DNA of 64,000 bases from positions 558,001 through 622,000 of the forward strand of contig NZ_JAASQI010000002.1 of NCBI RefSeq assembly GCF_011762225.1, given 5' to 3'. The translations under genes were made by a program, and so were the position numbers. Positions within the stretch are counted from its first letter, which is position 1. Every line of letters starts with the position of its first letter. This stretch comes from Pseudochelatococcus lubricantis. GTDB lineage: Bacteria; Pseudomonadota; Alphaproteobacteria; Rhizobiales; Beijerinckiaceae. Below are positions 29,685 to 39,920 of this stretch, piece after piece. The notes beneath the pieces are model-generated. The model saw nothing but the letters and a program-made list of their open reading frames with translations. It was not told the DNA's origin and ran no database searches.

Positions 29685-30710
29685 ATGCCGGACCGGTTTG
29701 CTTTTCCTTCCCGCCGCCTGTTGTTGTCCGGTCTTGCCATGACGACGCTCTTGCTCGGCATCGCCACCGCCCCGCAACTCGCTGCGGCCGGGACCGATCC
29801 GCTTCCATCGTGGAATGCCGGTGCGGTCAAAAGCGCCATCGTATCTTTCGTCGAACGTGTCACGGAGGAGGGAAGCCCGCACTTCGTCGCTCCTGATGAT
29901 CGGATTGCGACGTTCGACAACGACGGCACCCTGTGGTCCGAGCAGCCGTTCTACTTCCAGCTCGCATTCGCGCTCGACCGCATACGGGAGCAGGCAAAGG
30001 CCGATCCGGCACTGGCGGAAAAAGAACCTTACAAAAGCGTGCTTTCCGGCGATCCGGAAAACCTCGCCGTGCTCGGCGAAAAAGGGCTGGCGCAGATCCT
30101 GGCGCTCACCCACGCCGGCCTGACTGTCGAGGCGTTCGATGCGCAGGTGCGCGCGTGGCTGGCCAGCGCGCGGCATCCGCGCTTCGACCGCCCATATACC
30201 GATCTCGTGTTCCAGCCGATGCTCGAACTGCTGGCCTATCTGCGCGCCAACGGCTTCAAGACCTATGTCGTATCCGGCGGCGGCATCGACTTCATGCGCC
30301 CGTGGATGCTGGACGTCTACGGTATTCCACCGGAGCAGATCATCGGGTCGAGCGGCAAGACGGCATTCAGGATAGACGGCGACAAGCCCGTGATCGAGAA
30401 GCTGCCGGAGGTCGAGTTCGTGGACGACGGTCCCGGCAAGCCTGTCGGCATCAACCGCTTCATCGGCCGTCGGCCGATCTTCGCAGCTGGCAACTCCGAC
30501 GGCGACCTGCAGATGCTGCAATGGGCGACGCTGGGGGAGGGGGAACGCCTTGCCCTGATCGTCCATCATACCGATGCGGAAAGGGAGTGGGCCTACGATC
30601 GTGCATCGCACGTCGGCAGGCTCGACAAGGCGCTGGACGAGGCGGGGAAGCGCGACTGGCAGGTCGTGGACATGAAGAACGACTGGAAGACTGTCTTTTC
30701 ATTCGAGTAA
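29685..30710 (+). CDS. Exported HAD-superfamily phosphatase
   Basis: 341 residues. Signal-like N-terminus (RRLLLSGLAMTTLLLGIATA) then HAD motif I FDNDGT (77-82; nucleophile D78, acid/base D80), motif II VVSGGG and motif IV GNSDGDLQM. Resembles PSPase/phosphocholine-phosphatase-like secreted HAD enzymes. 87 bases after the sulfatase. In this setting it may release phosphate from the same class of polar headgroup or ester substrate; that is inference. Confidence 0.85.
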   Translation: MPDRFAFPSRRLLLSGLAMTTLLLGIATAPQLAAAGTDPLPSWNAGAVKSAIVSFVERVTEEGSPHFVAPDDRIATFDNDGTLWSEQPFYFQLAFALDRIREQAKADPALAEKEPYKSVLSGDPENLAVLGEKGLAQILALTHAGLTVEAFDAQVRAWLASARHPRFDRPYTDLVFQPMLELLAYLRANGFKTYVVSGGGIDFMRPWMLDVYGIPPEQIIGSSGKTAFRIDGDKPVIEKLPEVEFVDDGPGKPVGINRFIGRRPIFAAGNSDGDLQMLQWATLGEGERLALIVHHTDAEREWAYDRASHVGRLDKALDEAGKRDWQVVDMKNDWKTVFSFE

Positions 30711-30768
30711 TCGGCCTGATTTCAGGCATCAATCTGCTACGATCCCGTAACAACCGCGAGATATACGC

Positions 30769-31788
30769 ATGGGCGAGGATGACGTGCCGCACGACCGATA
30801 TCGCAGAATCAAGGTGAGGCTGTCGCGTATTGCCGTGCCGTGCATCGGTGCGGCCGCCCTGTTCGCCGTTTGCGGCCCGGCCCCCGTTCGCGCGGCGGAA
30901 AACGGGGTGGGCATGTATCTGCTCGGCAGCCGGGGGCCGATGGCGGGTTTCCTGCCTCCTCCGGGCTTCTACGTCCAGAACGATTTCTATTTCTATGACG
31001 GCGACCTGAGTGCCGGCAAATCGTTTCCCGCTGGCGGGCGCGTGGTGTCCGACGTCAAGGCCCAGGCCCGCACCAACCTGCTGAGCGGTACCTGGGTCCT
31101 GCCCCATGAAGTGCTTGGCGGAAACGTCGCGATCGGCGCCATCCTGCCTTTCGGGCGGACCGGCGTGACGGCCGGGCTTGATGTCGATGCGCCCCGTCTG
31201 GGCATCGACGCCTATCGCTCGCTGCGGGATAAGGCGACTGTGTTCGGCGACCCGGTGGCGACGGCCTCGCTCGGCTGGCATGCCGGCAAGTTCCACTGGA
31301 ACATCGCCGGCATGCTGAACGTGCCCGTGGGCGATTACCGCGACGGGCAACTGGCCAACCTCGCCTTTCATCGCTGGGCTGGCGACATTTCGGCTGCGGT
31401 GACGTGGCTCGATCCCGAAAAGGGGCTCGATCTTTCGGTCGCGGCGGGGTTCACTTTCAATGGCGAAAACCCCAAGACCGACTATCGCACCGGCACCGAA
31501 TTCCATATCGAGTGGGCCGTCACCCAGTTTCTGAGCAAGGATTTTTCCATCGGCGTCGTCGGCTATCACTACGAGCAGTTGACGGGTGATGGTGGGCGCG
31601 GCGCGCGGCTTGGTTCCTACAAGGGGCGGGTGACGGCGGTGGGCGGCTCGGTCGGCTACAACTTCACGGTTGGCGAAGTTCCGGTCTCAACGCGCCTCAA
31701 GGTGTTCCGCGAGTTCAACACCAGGAACCGCATGGAGGGCACCGCCGGCATCGTCACGGTGGCGCTGCCGCTGGCGACCGGGCGATAA
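30769..31788 (+). CDS. Outer-membrane SphA/phenol-MetA-type transporter protein
   Basis: 339 residues with a signal peptide (SRIAVPCIGAAALFAVCG, then APVRAAENG) and a body of alternating strands ending in ...GIVTVALPLATG, as in outer-membrane beta barrels of the PF13557 (phenol degradation MetA/SphA) group, thought to admit hydrophobic compounds. The ATG at 30769 leaves ~15 residues before the signal; GTG at 30784 (after GAGGA) or 30814 is equally possible. Sits between the HAD phosphatase and the FGE gene. Confidence 0.72.
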   Translation: MGEDDVPHDRYRRIKVRLSRIAVPCIGAAALFAVCGPAPVRAAENGVGMYLLGSRGPMAGFLPPPGFYVQNDFYFYDGDLSAGKSFPAGGRVVSDVKAQARTNLLSGTWVLPHEVLGGNVAIGAILPFGRTGVTAGLDVDAPRLGIDAYRSLRDKATVFGDPVATASLGWHAGKFHWNIAGMLNVPVGDYRDGQLANLAFHRWAGDISAAVTWLDPEKGLDLSVAAGFTFNGENPKTDYRTGTEFHIEWAVTQFLSKDFSIGVVGYHYEQLTGDGGRGARLGSYKGRVTAVGGSVGYNFTVGEVPVSTRLKVFREFNTRNRMEGTAGIVTVALPLATGR

Positions 31789-31808
31789 GGGACGAGGAGC
31801 CGTCGCGC

Positions 31809-32798
31809 ATGAGAAAGCCTCTCGCGAAGCCGCGCAATCGCAACGCGCCAGCCGATCCGGCTCTGCTCGGCGAGATGGCCTGGATCGCTGGCGGCACCTT
31901 CCGCATGGGGTCTGACGATCATTACGCGGAGGAGAAGCCCACGCACCGGGTCACCGTCGAGGGATTTTTCATCGACGTGACGCCGGTCACCAATCGCCAG
32001 TTCCGCGCTTTCGTCGAGGCGACAGGCCATGTCACCTTCGCCGAGAAAGCTCCGGACCCAAAAGATTATCCCGGCGCGCTGCCCGAAATGCTGAAGGCGG
32101 GCTCGCTGGTGTTCAGCCCGCCCGATCATCCGGTCGACCTGCGCGACTGGAGCCAATGGTGGCAGTTCCGTTTCCGCGCCAACTGGCGCCGGCCGTATGG
32201 GCCGGGCAGTTCCATCAAGGGGTTGGACGATCATCCGGTTGTGCACGTCGCCTATCATGACGCTGTCGCCTATGCCGCGTGGGCGGGTAAGGAACTCGCG
32301 ACCGAGGCCGAATGGGAATACGCCGCGCGCGGCGGGCTCGATGACGCCGAGTTCGCATGGGGCGCTGAACTCTGTCCCGGCGGCCGGCAGATGGCCAATA
32401 CATGGCAGGGACAGTTCCCGTTCGAGAACCTCGCGCTCGACGGCTACGAACGCACCTCGCCGGTGAAGACGTTTCCGCCAAACGGTTACGGGCTCCACGA
32501 TATGATCGGCAATGTCTGGGAATGGACGGCGGATTTCTGGTCGACGCACCATCCGGAGGACGCGCCGAAGGCCTGCTGCGTACCGGTCAATCCGCGCGGC
32601 GGGCCGGAAGAAGCGAGCTACGATCCCGCCCAGCCGCAAATCCTCATTCCTCGCAAGGTGCTGAAGGGCGGCTCGCATCTATGTGCGCCCAATTATTGCC
32701 GCCGTTACCGGCCTGCCGCCCGCCATGCCGAACCCGTTGACACGTCCACGAGCCATGTCGGCTTTCGCTGTGTGCGCCGCGTGCCGCTGACGGATTGA
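31809..32798 (+). CDS. Formylglycine-generating enzyme (sulfatase-modifying factor 1 family)
   Basis: 329 residues, cofactor-type enzyme that oxidises the sulfatase active-site cysteine to formylglycine. FGE landmarks: MAWIAGGTFRMGS, VTPVTNRQFRAFVEATGH, ATEAEWEYAARGG, GNVWEWTADFW and the C-terminal GGSHLCAPNYCRRYRPAARH. C292 and C297 are five apart, as the copper-binding catalytic pair of aerobic FGE, so this is a true FGE and not a Cys-less SUMF relative. It starts 20 bases after the outer-membrane gene and is the fourth gene of the sulfatase operon. Confidence 0.93.
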   Translation: MRKPLAKPRNRNAPADPALLGEMAWIAGGTFRMGSDDHYAEEKPTHRVTVEGFFIDVTPVTNRQFRAFVEATGHVTFAEKAPDPKDYPGALPEMLKAGSLVFSPPDHPVDLRDWSQWWQFRFRANWRRPYGPGSSIKGLDDHPVVHVAYHDAVAYAAWAGKELATEAEWEYAARGGLDDAEFAWGAELCPGGRQMANTWQGQFPFENLALDGYERTSPVKTFPPNGYGLHDMIGNVWEWTADFWSTHHPEDAPKACCVPVNPRGGPEEASYDPAQPQILIPRKVLKGGSHLCAPNYCRRYRPAARHAEPVDTSTSHVGFRCVRRVPLTD

Positions 32799-33073
32799 GC
32801 CCATCCGGGACGGGTCCTCGCCGGCGGCTTTTGCCTTGAATGCCGGACCATGGTTTCGGCGCGGTCGTCTCCCCATGCGCATCACGTCGCCTGCGGCATG
32901 GCGCTGTCGTTGAGCAGGAAATCCAAGCATTCCCGTTGCTCAGCTTCCCGCAGCGGCCTCTATGGGCGAGGTATGGAATAGCGTTGCGAAGGGGGGTGTT
33001 TCAGGATAAAGCGGCCCTCGGCCGACTGCCTTGGAATGTCTCGGCAGCCGGTATCGTTCGTCGGTGGTCAGCC

Positions 33074-33673
33074 ATGTCTCGAATTGCCCGGTACCTTACC
33101 CATCCGCAGGTCTTGATCGATCCCGCCAGGGAGGTTCCCAGCTGGTCCCTGAGCGACGTTGGACGTGCCCGTGTCTCGGCCTTGGCATCGCGCCCGGGCT
33201 TGCTTTCGGAAACGAGGCGCGTGATCAGCAGCGATGAAACCAAGGCGCTGGAAACAGCCTGCCCCCTGGCTCGGGCTTTGGGAGTCGAGGTGGAGGTGCG
33301 CCCCCGGATGCACGAGAACGATCGTAGCGCAACCGGCTTCCTGCCGCCTCACGAGTTCGAGAAAGTGGCAGACGAGTTCTTTGCGAACCCGTCCCGAAGT
33401 GTTCGCGGATGGGAAACCGCCGAAGACGCGCAAAAGCGGATTGTTGATGAGGTCGATACCTGCCTGAGGGGCGGCACGGACGGCGATGTGCTGTTCGTCG
33501 GGCATGGCGGCGTCGGCACGCTTCTGTTCTGTGCCTTGTCGGGTAACAGAATAGATCGTCGTTTCGATCAGGGGCCGGGAGGTGGCGGCTGCTGGTTTGC
33601 GTTCGGTATCGAACACCGCAAGCCGACACACGGCTGGCAGCCTATGGAAATGCTGACATCCGCTTTCGCATGA
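33074..33673 (+). CDS. Histidine phosphatase family protein
   Basis: 199 residues of the phosphoglycerate-mutase-like fold. The first strand is YLTHPQVLIDP, the THP variant of the RHG catalytic motif seen in a bacterial subgroup; the second half has the conserved DVLFVGHGGVGTLL. Substrate unknown. The ATG at 33074 is chosen as it begins just before the catalytic strand; the ~275 bases upstream (32799-33073) have an open frame but no family resemblance. Confidence 0.82.
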   Translation: MSRIARYLTHPQVLIDPAREVPSWSLSDVGRARVSALASRPGLLSETRRVISSDETKALETACPLARALGVEVEVRPRMHENDRSATGFLPPHEFEKVADEFFANPSRSVRGWETAEDAQKRIVDEVDTCLRGGTDGDVLFVGHGGVGTLLFCALSGNRIDRRFDQGPGGGGCWFAFGIEHRKPTHGWQPMEMLTSAFA

Positions 33674-33808
33674 TCGCCCGCTCTTCCGCCCGCATCCGGG
33701 TCTGCAGTCGCGGTGTTCGCAGTGAGACTCAACCGTGACCTTCCACCGCACGACCGGGTTCTCGCGGAGGGCCGCTCGTCGGTATGGTGAGCGGGGAGGA
33801 AACCCGGG

Positions 33809-35830
33809 GTGGGAACCATGCAAAACGCCCGTGACGACAGCGGATCGACGATGCCGGTGTTGCTGCTTTTGGGAAACGCGCGCATTCGCACGGCCGCGGA
33901 TGAGAGCGTGCCGCTGACCGAAAAGCTTGCGCTACTCGCGGGCTATCTGGCGACATCGACGACGCGCGGTCGCCGGCGCGGGCAGATAGCCGAGCAGCTC
34001 TGGCCGGACCGGGGCGAGGAACAGGCGCGCGGCAGCCTGCGCAACGCCTTGTCCCGGCTGCGGGCGATCGGTATCGGTGTCTCGACGGATGGCGACGTCG
34101 TGGCGCTTGCGCACCTGCCCACCGATATCGCCCAGCTCGCCGAGGCGGCGCTTGCGCCGGTGGATGTCGACACGGCTATGGCCCTGTCGTCGCCCTTCCT
34201 CGACGGGATAGAAGCACCGGGGTCGGAGATACACGACTGGCTGGTTTTTGAACGGGCGCGCCACCGCACGCTGGCGCAGCGTGCGCTTGCGCTCGCCAGC
34301 CAGGCCGCGTCGGAGCGAGGAGAAAAGGCTGAGGCGCTGGCGGCCGCATCGCTGCTGCTCACCCTCGACCCCTGCCGCGAGCGCAGTCACCGGCTCCTCA
34401 TGCGGCTCCATGCCGCCGCCGGCGATCGCGCGGCGGCGCTCACCCAGTTTCGCGCATGTTGCGAGATCCTGAAGGTGGAGCTGGGCGTCACGCCCTCGGA
34501 GGGGACGCTGGCGCTGGCGAGGGAGCTGTCGGGTGACGGAAGCATCCCGTCATCGTCTGCCCCGCGCGGCGGGAGCGCCGCGCCGGTGCCGGCGGCGCGG
34601 CCTTCGGGAGCGGCAAGGCCAGCATGGGAGTTTCGGCTGTCCGTCGCCGTCCTGCCTTTCGTCCATGACGAGGGCGATCCGGATCAGCGCTTTCTCGCTG
34701 AAGGCATCGCCGACGACATCACCACGGAACTGACCCGCCACCGCGACTTTCTGGTGATCGCGCGCCCGTCGAGCCTGCGGTTCACGCTACCCGCCGAGGC
34801 GGCACGCGATCTCGGGGTGCGCTACGTCGTGACCGGCACCCTGAGGGTTGGTGCCGGCAAGGTCAGTCTTTCCGCCGGGCTGGTGGACGAGGTGTCCGGC
34901 CGCCACCTGTGGGCGGTGCGCCACGAAGGGGTGATGGACGATTTCTTCGTCCTGCGGGATCGGATCGTGGCGGAACTCACGACCGGCCTCGACGCGGAAA
35001 TCCGGCTGGCCGAACGGGAGCGCGCGGCGAGCGGGCCGCCGGCCGATCTCGGCGCCTGGGAACTGTTCCATCGCGGGATGTGGCATGCCTATCACTTCGA
35101 AGCAGGCGATATCGCCCGTGCGGAGGCCTGCTTTTCCCGTGCCAGCGCGCTGGCACCGGAATTTGCCTTGCCCCATGCGGGGCTCGCCTATGCGGCTGTT
35201 CTGCGCATCGCGCTGCTGATGGAGCTGGATACCCAGGCCGGCGTGACCCGTGGTATCGCCCACGCCAGCCGGGCGTTCGAGCTTGATCCGTCGTCGCCTT
35301 TCGTCCTGGTGATGCTCGGGCGGCTTCGCGTTCTTGCCGGGGATATCGGCGGCGGGTTCGACCTGCTGAGCCGCGCGCGCGACCGCCATCCGTCCTACGC
35401 CCACGTGCATTATTGTCTCGCGCTCTCCCATCATGCCGCCGGCGAGCCGGCCCTGGCGCTGGAGGCCGTGGACATGGCGCTGAGGCTATCCCCCCGCGAT
35501 CCCTTGCTGCCGATGTTCCTGACCGCGAGAGCGGCCAGCTGCTACTTCATGAATCGCCTGGAGGAGGCCGAGCGCGGCGCGCGCGAGGCGCTGGCGGTCA
35601 AGCGGGGCGAAGCGTGGGCGTTGATGGTTCTGGCGCTCGTGCTGGCGGAGACGGGCCGCTGCGACGAGGCGCGAGACTTGCTCTCCGGCTCCGGCGGGGC
35701 GACGCCCGGCCTCCAGCCGGCGACCATCTGGCCGATGATCGCAAGGGCGCTGCCCGCCGGCGGGCGCGCCCGGGCCACCCGTGCACTTGCCCTGATCGGG
35801 CTGCCCCCGCCGGATGATCAGCCGGCGTGA
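33809..35830 (+). CDS. SARP-like regulator: HTH-BTAD, TolB-like domain, TPR
   Basis: 673 residues. N-terminal OmpR-like winged helix (LAGYLATSTTRGRRRGQIAE, then SLRNALSRLRAIGI), a bacterial transcriptional activator domain (~100-235: FERARHRTLAQRALALASQA, RLLMRLHAAAGDRAAALTQF), a TolB-N-like segment (~275-400: VAVLPFVHDEGDPDQRFLAE, GIADDITTELTRHRDFLVIA) and TPR-like helices to the end. Such proteins occur as SARP-type regulators fused to cyclase-associated N-domains. Start GTG 33809 has GGAGGA 8 bases upstream; ATG 33818 is alternative. The adjacent cupin may be the target. Confidence 0.85.
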   Translation: MGTMQNARDDSGSTMPVLLLLGNARIRTAADESVPLTEKLALLAGYLATSTTRGRRRGQIAEQLWPDRGEEQARGSLRNALSRLRAIGIGVSTDGDVVALAHLPTDIAQLAEAALAPVDVDTAMALSSPFLDGIEAPGSEIHDWLVFERARHRTLAQRALALASQAASERGEKAEALAAASLLLTLDPCRERSHRLLMRLHAAAGDRAAALTQFRACCEILKVELGVTPSEGTLALARELSGDGSIPSSSAPRGGSAAPVPAARPSGAARPAWEFRLSVAVLPFVHDEGDPDQRFLAEGIADDITTELTRHRDFLVIARPSSLRFTLPAEAARDLGVRYVVTGTLRVGAGKVSLSAGLVDEVSGRHLWAVRHEGVMDDFFVLRDRIVAELTTGLDAEIRLAERERAASGPPADLGAWELFHRGMWHAYHFEAGDIARAEACFSRASALAPEFALPHAGLAYAAVLRIALLMELDTQAGVTRGIAHASRAFELDPSSPFVLVMLGRLRVLAGDIGGGFDLLSRARDRHPSYAHVHYCLALSHHAAGEPALALEAVDMALRLSPRDPLLPMFLTARAASCYFMNRLEEAERGAREALAVKRGEAWALMVLALVLAETGRCDEARDLLSGSGGATPGLQPATIWPMIARALPAGGRARATRALALIGLPPPDDQPA

Positions 35831-35996
35831 AATTGCGCATCGCTGCATTTTTAACGGTCGTGAGACGCCACAGTGACGCCGGTCTCGCGCCGCGCTGACG
35901 GCCATCGGCGAGAAGGAGCCCATGCCACGGCCGCGCCGGATGTCGGTCGGGCTCCACCTCCCGGCCCGGCGCCGGCTCACGACAGGGACAGCCACC

Positions 35997-36494
35997 ATGC
36001 AACTCATCAGGAACAACACGCGCTTGGACAACACGACCGGTGCGGACTACTCCGCCTGGTTCCTCAACACCCGCATCACCATCCGCCTGTCGGCGGCCGA
36101 TGGCGACGACGGCATCAGCATCATCGATCACTTCATGCCTTATGGCGAAAGCCCGCCGCTCCACATCCACCACAACGAGGACGAGATCTTCCATGTCCTG
36201 GAAGGCACCATGCGCGTCCGGATCGCGGGGGAGGATAGTATCCTGCGCGCCGGCGACATCGCGATCGCCCCCAAGGGCGTGCCCCACAGCTTCCGCGTCG
36301 AGAGCCTGTCGGGCGCGCGCTGCCTGACGATCTGCCGGGGGCACGATTTCGAGACGCTCGTGGCGCGGGCGAGCCGTCCCGCGACGACTGCGGGACTGCC
36401 GCCGGTCACGGCGCTGTCCGACGAACAGATCGTCGCATTTGCTACGCTGTGCGCCGCCAATCACATCGATCTGATCGGCGGTCCGCTCGATTGA
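35997..36494 (+). CDS. Cupin domain protein
   Basis: 165 residues. One conserved cupin barrel: motif 1 PPLHIHHNEDEIFHVLEGTM with two His and Glu metal ligands, motif 2 GDIAIAPKGVPHSF. Quercetinase-like or storage cupins share this layout, so a metal-bound oxygenase or isomerase is possible, but no substrate can be named. The ATG at 35997 follows CAGGGA. It follows the SARP-like regulator by 166 bases. Confidence 0.85.
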   Translation: MQLIRNNTRLDNTTGADYSAWFLNTRITIRLSAADGDDGISIIDHFMPYGESPPLHIHHNEDEIFHVLEGTMRVRIAGEDSILRAGDIAIAPKGVPHSFRVESLSGARCLTICRGHDFETLVARASRPATTAGLPPVTALSDEQIVAFATLCAANHIDLIGGPLD

Positions 36495-36539
36495 TCCTCC
36501 GGGTGCCCCGATCCGCTGGGCATCGGCGGCACCCTTGTC

Positions 36540-36568
36540 CCTGCCTCGTCTGCGGTCGGCGAGGCAGG
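36540..36568. terminator. Hairpin in the convergent gap between cupin and glnK
   Basis: CCTGCCTCG pairs with CGAGGCAGG across 11 bases. It stands in the 249-base convergent gap (36495-36743) where both transcripts must end. No U-tract follows on either strand, so it is a modest candidate. Nothing else is seen in this gap. Confidence 0.45.
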
Positions 36569-36743
36569 GTTCGGAGAGCACCTGCGCGGTCCGTCCGGCA
36601 CAGAACGGCGTCCTGCCCCGGAGCGCCTGCATGATCTTGATCCCGACCTGCGGTTCGATCGCCCGGATCAGCACGGCTTCTCCCGGACGCCCGACCACGT
36701 TGAGGCAGAGATGGATGCCGCGGGATATGGACTTCCGCTTGGT

Positions 36744-37275
<532 letters not shown>

Positions 37276-38583
37276 CTATGCGTTATAAGCGCTTTCATGA
37301 TGGCTCGTGATGTCGAGTCCCTCTTCCTCGTCTTCCTGCACGACGCGGAGACCGATTGCCCAATCGATCAATTTTAGGATGGCCCAGCTCAAGGCCAGGC
37401 AGTAGACGATGGTGAATACGACGCTTGCGGTCTGCACCAGCAACTGCCGCCCGATGTCGAGACCCTCGACGGTGCCGCCCAGCGACGGCGCCGCGAACAA
37501 GCCGGTCAGGATCGCGCCGACAATGCCGCCGACACCGTGCAGTCCGAACACGTCAAGGGTGTCGTCATAGCCGAAACGGTGCTTGAGATCGGTGATGGCA
37601 TAGAAGCAGGCAACGCTGGTGAGAAGCCCGATGACGATGGCGCCACCGGCGCCGACGAAGGCGCAGGCGGGCGTGATGCCGACGAGGCCCGCCAGCGCGC
37701 CGGAGGCAACCCCGAGTGCGCTTGGCTTGCCTCTTGTAAGCGTCTCCATCAGCGCCCAGCCGAGGATGCCGGCACAGGCCCCCAGCTGTGTGTTCAGCAT
37801 GACGAGACCGACCTGGCCGTTGACGGCAAGCCCCGAACCGATGTTGAAGCCGAACCAGCCCACCCAGAGCATGCTGGCGCCCGTCAGCGTAAGCACGAGA
37901 TTATGAGGGGGCATCGGGATCCTCGGATAGTTCGTGCGCTTGCCGAGCACGAGGCAGGCCGCGAGCCCCGCGACGCCCGAGTTGATATGGACGGCGGTCC
38001 CGCCCGCGAAGTCGAGCGCTCCCCAATTCACCATCAGCGCGCCCGGCCCGCCCCAGACCATGTGCGCGACCGGCGCGTAGCAGAAGGTGAACCACAGGGC
38101 CAGAAAGAGGACGGAGGCGGAAAACTTCATGCGTTCCGCGAACGCGCCGGCGACGATCGCCGGGGTGATGATGGCGAAGGCCATCAGGAAGACGATCAGC
38201 ACGCCTTCGGGAACGCCGGAGGCGGCCGCCTGCGGGTCGACACCGGCGAGCAACGCCTTGTTCAGCCCGCCGACGAAGCTGTTGAACGAATACTCGCCCT
38301 CGACCATGCCTGTCGTGTCCACGACCAGGCTGTAGCCGTAGATCACCCAGAGAACGCCGATGACGCCCGCCGAAACATACATCTGCACGAAGATCGAGAG
38401 CACGTTCTTGGCGCGCACGACGCCGCCGTAGAACAGGGCGAGCCCGGGCAGGCACATCATCAACACGAACAGCGTCGCCGTCAGCAGCCAGGCTGTCGTT
38501 CCGGTATCGATCTCGCCGGTTGCGGCGTGGGCGGTGGAGGAAACGCCGAGGAAGGCGGCAGCGATGAGCGCCCGCGAGATCAT
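37276..38583 (-). CDS. amt: Ammonium/methylammonium transporter AmtB
   Basis: 435 residues, eleven-span NH4+ channel; Amt proteins also carry methylammonium. Signal peptide MISRALIAAAFLGVSSTAHA then TAWLLTATLFVLMMCLPGLA, the FYGGVVRAKN motif, DFAGGTAVHINSGVAGLAA and the twin-His DVFGLHGVGGIVGAI, with FAERMKFSA. ATG 38583 is chosen: AGAGG six bases upstream and a start at the signal peptide; longer in-frame starts at 38649 and 38709 are weaker. Last but one in the methylated-amine block, ahead of glnK, after a 274-base gap from the haem N-demethylase gene. Confidence 0.93.
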   Translation of the reverse strand: MISRALIAAAFLGVSSTAHAATGEIDTGTTAWLLTATLFVLMMCLPGLALFYGGVVRAKNVLSIFVQMYVSAGVIGVLWVIYGYSLVVDTTGMVEGEYSFNSFVGGLNKALLAGVDPQAAASGVPEGVLIVFLMAFAIITPAIVAGAFAERMKFSASVLFLALWFTFCYAPVAHMVWGGPGALMVNWGALDFAGGTAVHINSGVAGLAACLVLGKRTNYPRIPMPPHNLVLTLTGASMLWVGWFGFNIGSGLAVNGQVGLVMLNTQLGACAGILGWALMETLTRGKPSALGVASGALAGLVGITPACAFVGAGGAIVIGLLTSVACFYAITDLKHRFGYDDTLDVFGLHGVGGIVGAILTGLFAAPSLGGTVEGLDIGRQLLVQTASVVFTIVYCLALSWAILKLIDWAIGLRVVQEDEEEGLDITSHHESAYNA

Positions 38584-38857
38584 CGACGGCCTCTGCCGTG
38601 ACGGATGCGGGACGGCACGGCAATCATCCACCGTGACCCGTTTCTTCATTGCAGGCTCGCGTTCAATGTCGTTGCCGGAGCAGGCACCGGCGCTTTCAGC
38701 ATCAACCATTCGTATGTTCCCCTGTTTATCTTGAACGTGTCATGTATTCCTCCGCACGCATCCTCCCAGTGCCGCCAGGCGTTCTGCCTTTCCGGCTTTT
38801 TATTGTATTATTATTTGTCGAGCCCGTTATGGCGCCGGTCCTGCCTGTGGCGCCGTC

Positions 38858-39898
38858 TCAGTCCGGCCAGATTCCCGGTGAGGTCGGAGCGCCGTCGTCA
38901 TGGCGGGAAAGCCATTCGACGGTGGTGTCGCGGTAGCGCGTCATGCCCTTGTAGTCGACCAGTTCCTGCGGCAGCGTCTTGAGCACCCTGTGAAAACGCC
39001 GTGCCCATTTTGGAACGGTTACGAGTTCCTCCATGCTCATCAGGTAGCAGCGGATCACGAACAGCATCGCGTTCGAGCGCGGCAGCCGCCATAGAGTTTG
39101 CAGCTCGACGCGCAGGTGCACCTTCCGGCCGACATTGACGGGCGTCACAGTCGTCCGGTCGCGCCCCCACTTGTGATAGTTTTCGGGGCTGGTATCCAGG
39201 CGCGGATTGACGGTCATTGTCCAGTTGAACCGGCGCACGGGCTGGCCGAGCTGGAGGTTCAGGAGAAACTTCAGCGCCCGGTCGAAAATGCCCATCCCGT
39301 GAGCGAGGGGAACGGGGCCGTGCCATTCCATGAAATTCATGCCGACGTCGAAATCCAGCGACCAGTCCGCCTGTGTGGTGACGAGCCCGGCGTCCATCCA
39401 GAGATTGTTGTCCCGCTGGTCGACGATGCACAGGTCGCCTTGCGTCTGCCGGCCGATATACTCCAGCGGCTCATACGGGAGTGTCTCGCGGGCGCCGAAT
39501 GTGAAAGTGTCGTCGATGCCGAGTGGCCGGTTGATCCATCGCCACCGGTCACCGTTCCTCGTCAGCGAGAAGTGTTCGGGATATCCGGCAGCCTGCTGCT
39601 CCATGAGGAGTTCGAGAACGTCCCACTGCGCCTGCATCATATGCGGCAGGGCCTGGTAGCGCAGCGGATCTTCCTTGAGCACGAGTGCCCGGTCGGCCAT
39701 TTCCGCGACGTAGTGCTCGTCCACGTCGATCAGGCTTTCGTAGATGGTGCCCTTCCGTCCCGGTACGTGAGGCTCGATGTTCACCGAGTACGCATATTCG
39801 TCCCGGTCGAACGGAAACGGGAAACGGTGGATATTGGCGGGACTGTTCCGGTAGGTGAAATCGTCACGGAAGGTTTCCTGCCTGAACATGATGGCCAT
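38858..39898 (-). CDS. Haem-dependent oxidative N-demethylase (DUF3445), DMA monooxygenase subunit
   Basis: 346 residues matching the DUF3445/heme-dependent oxidative N-demethylase family, e.g. FTYRNSPANIHRFPFPFDRD, WRWINRPLGIDDTF, VGMNFMEWHGPVPLAHGMGI and the RRFNWTMTVNPRLD motif. Family members form the haem subunit of dimethylamine monooxygenase, oxidising DMA to methylamine plus formaldehyde. ATG 39898 follows AGAGGGAG; an 11-residue longer start is less supported. Last gene of the dmm set, 22 bases after the reductase. A ~40 kDa size suits the large subunit of the enzyme described biochemically. Confidence 0.86.
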   Translation of the reverse strand: MAIMFRQETFRDDFTYRNSPANIHRFPFPFDRDEYAYSVNIEPHVPGRKGTIYESLIDVDEHYVAEMADRALVLKEDPLRYQALPHMMQAQWDVLELLMEQQAAGYPEHFSLTRNGDRWRWINRPLGIDDTFTFGARETLPYEPLEYIGRQTQGDLCIVDQRDNNLWMDAGLVTTQADWSLDFDVGMNFMEWHGPVPLAHGMGIFDRALKFLLNLQLGQPVRRFNWTMTVNPRLDTSPENYHKWGRDRTTVTPVNVGRKVHLRVELQTLWRLPRSNAMLFVIRCYLMSMEELVTVPKWARRFHRVLKTLPQELVDYKGMTRYRDTTVEWLSRHDDGAPTSPGIWPD

Positions 39899-39920
39899 GG
39901 CTTGGCTCCCTCTGTCGTTA

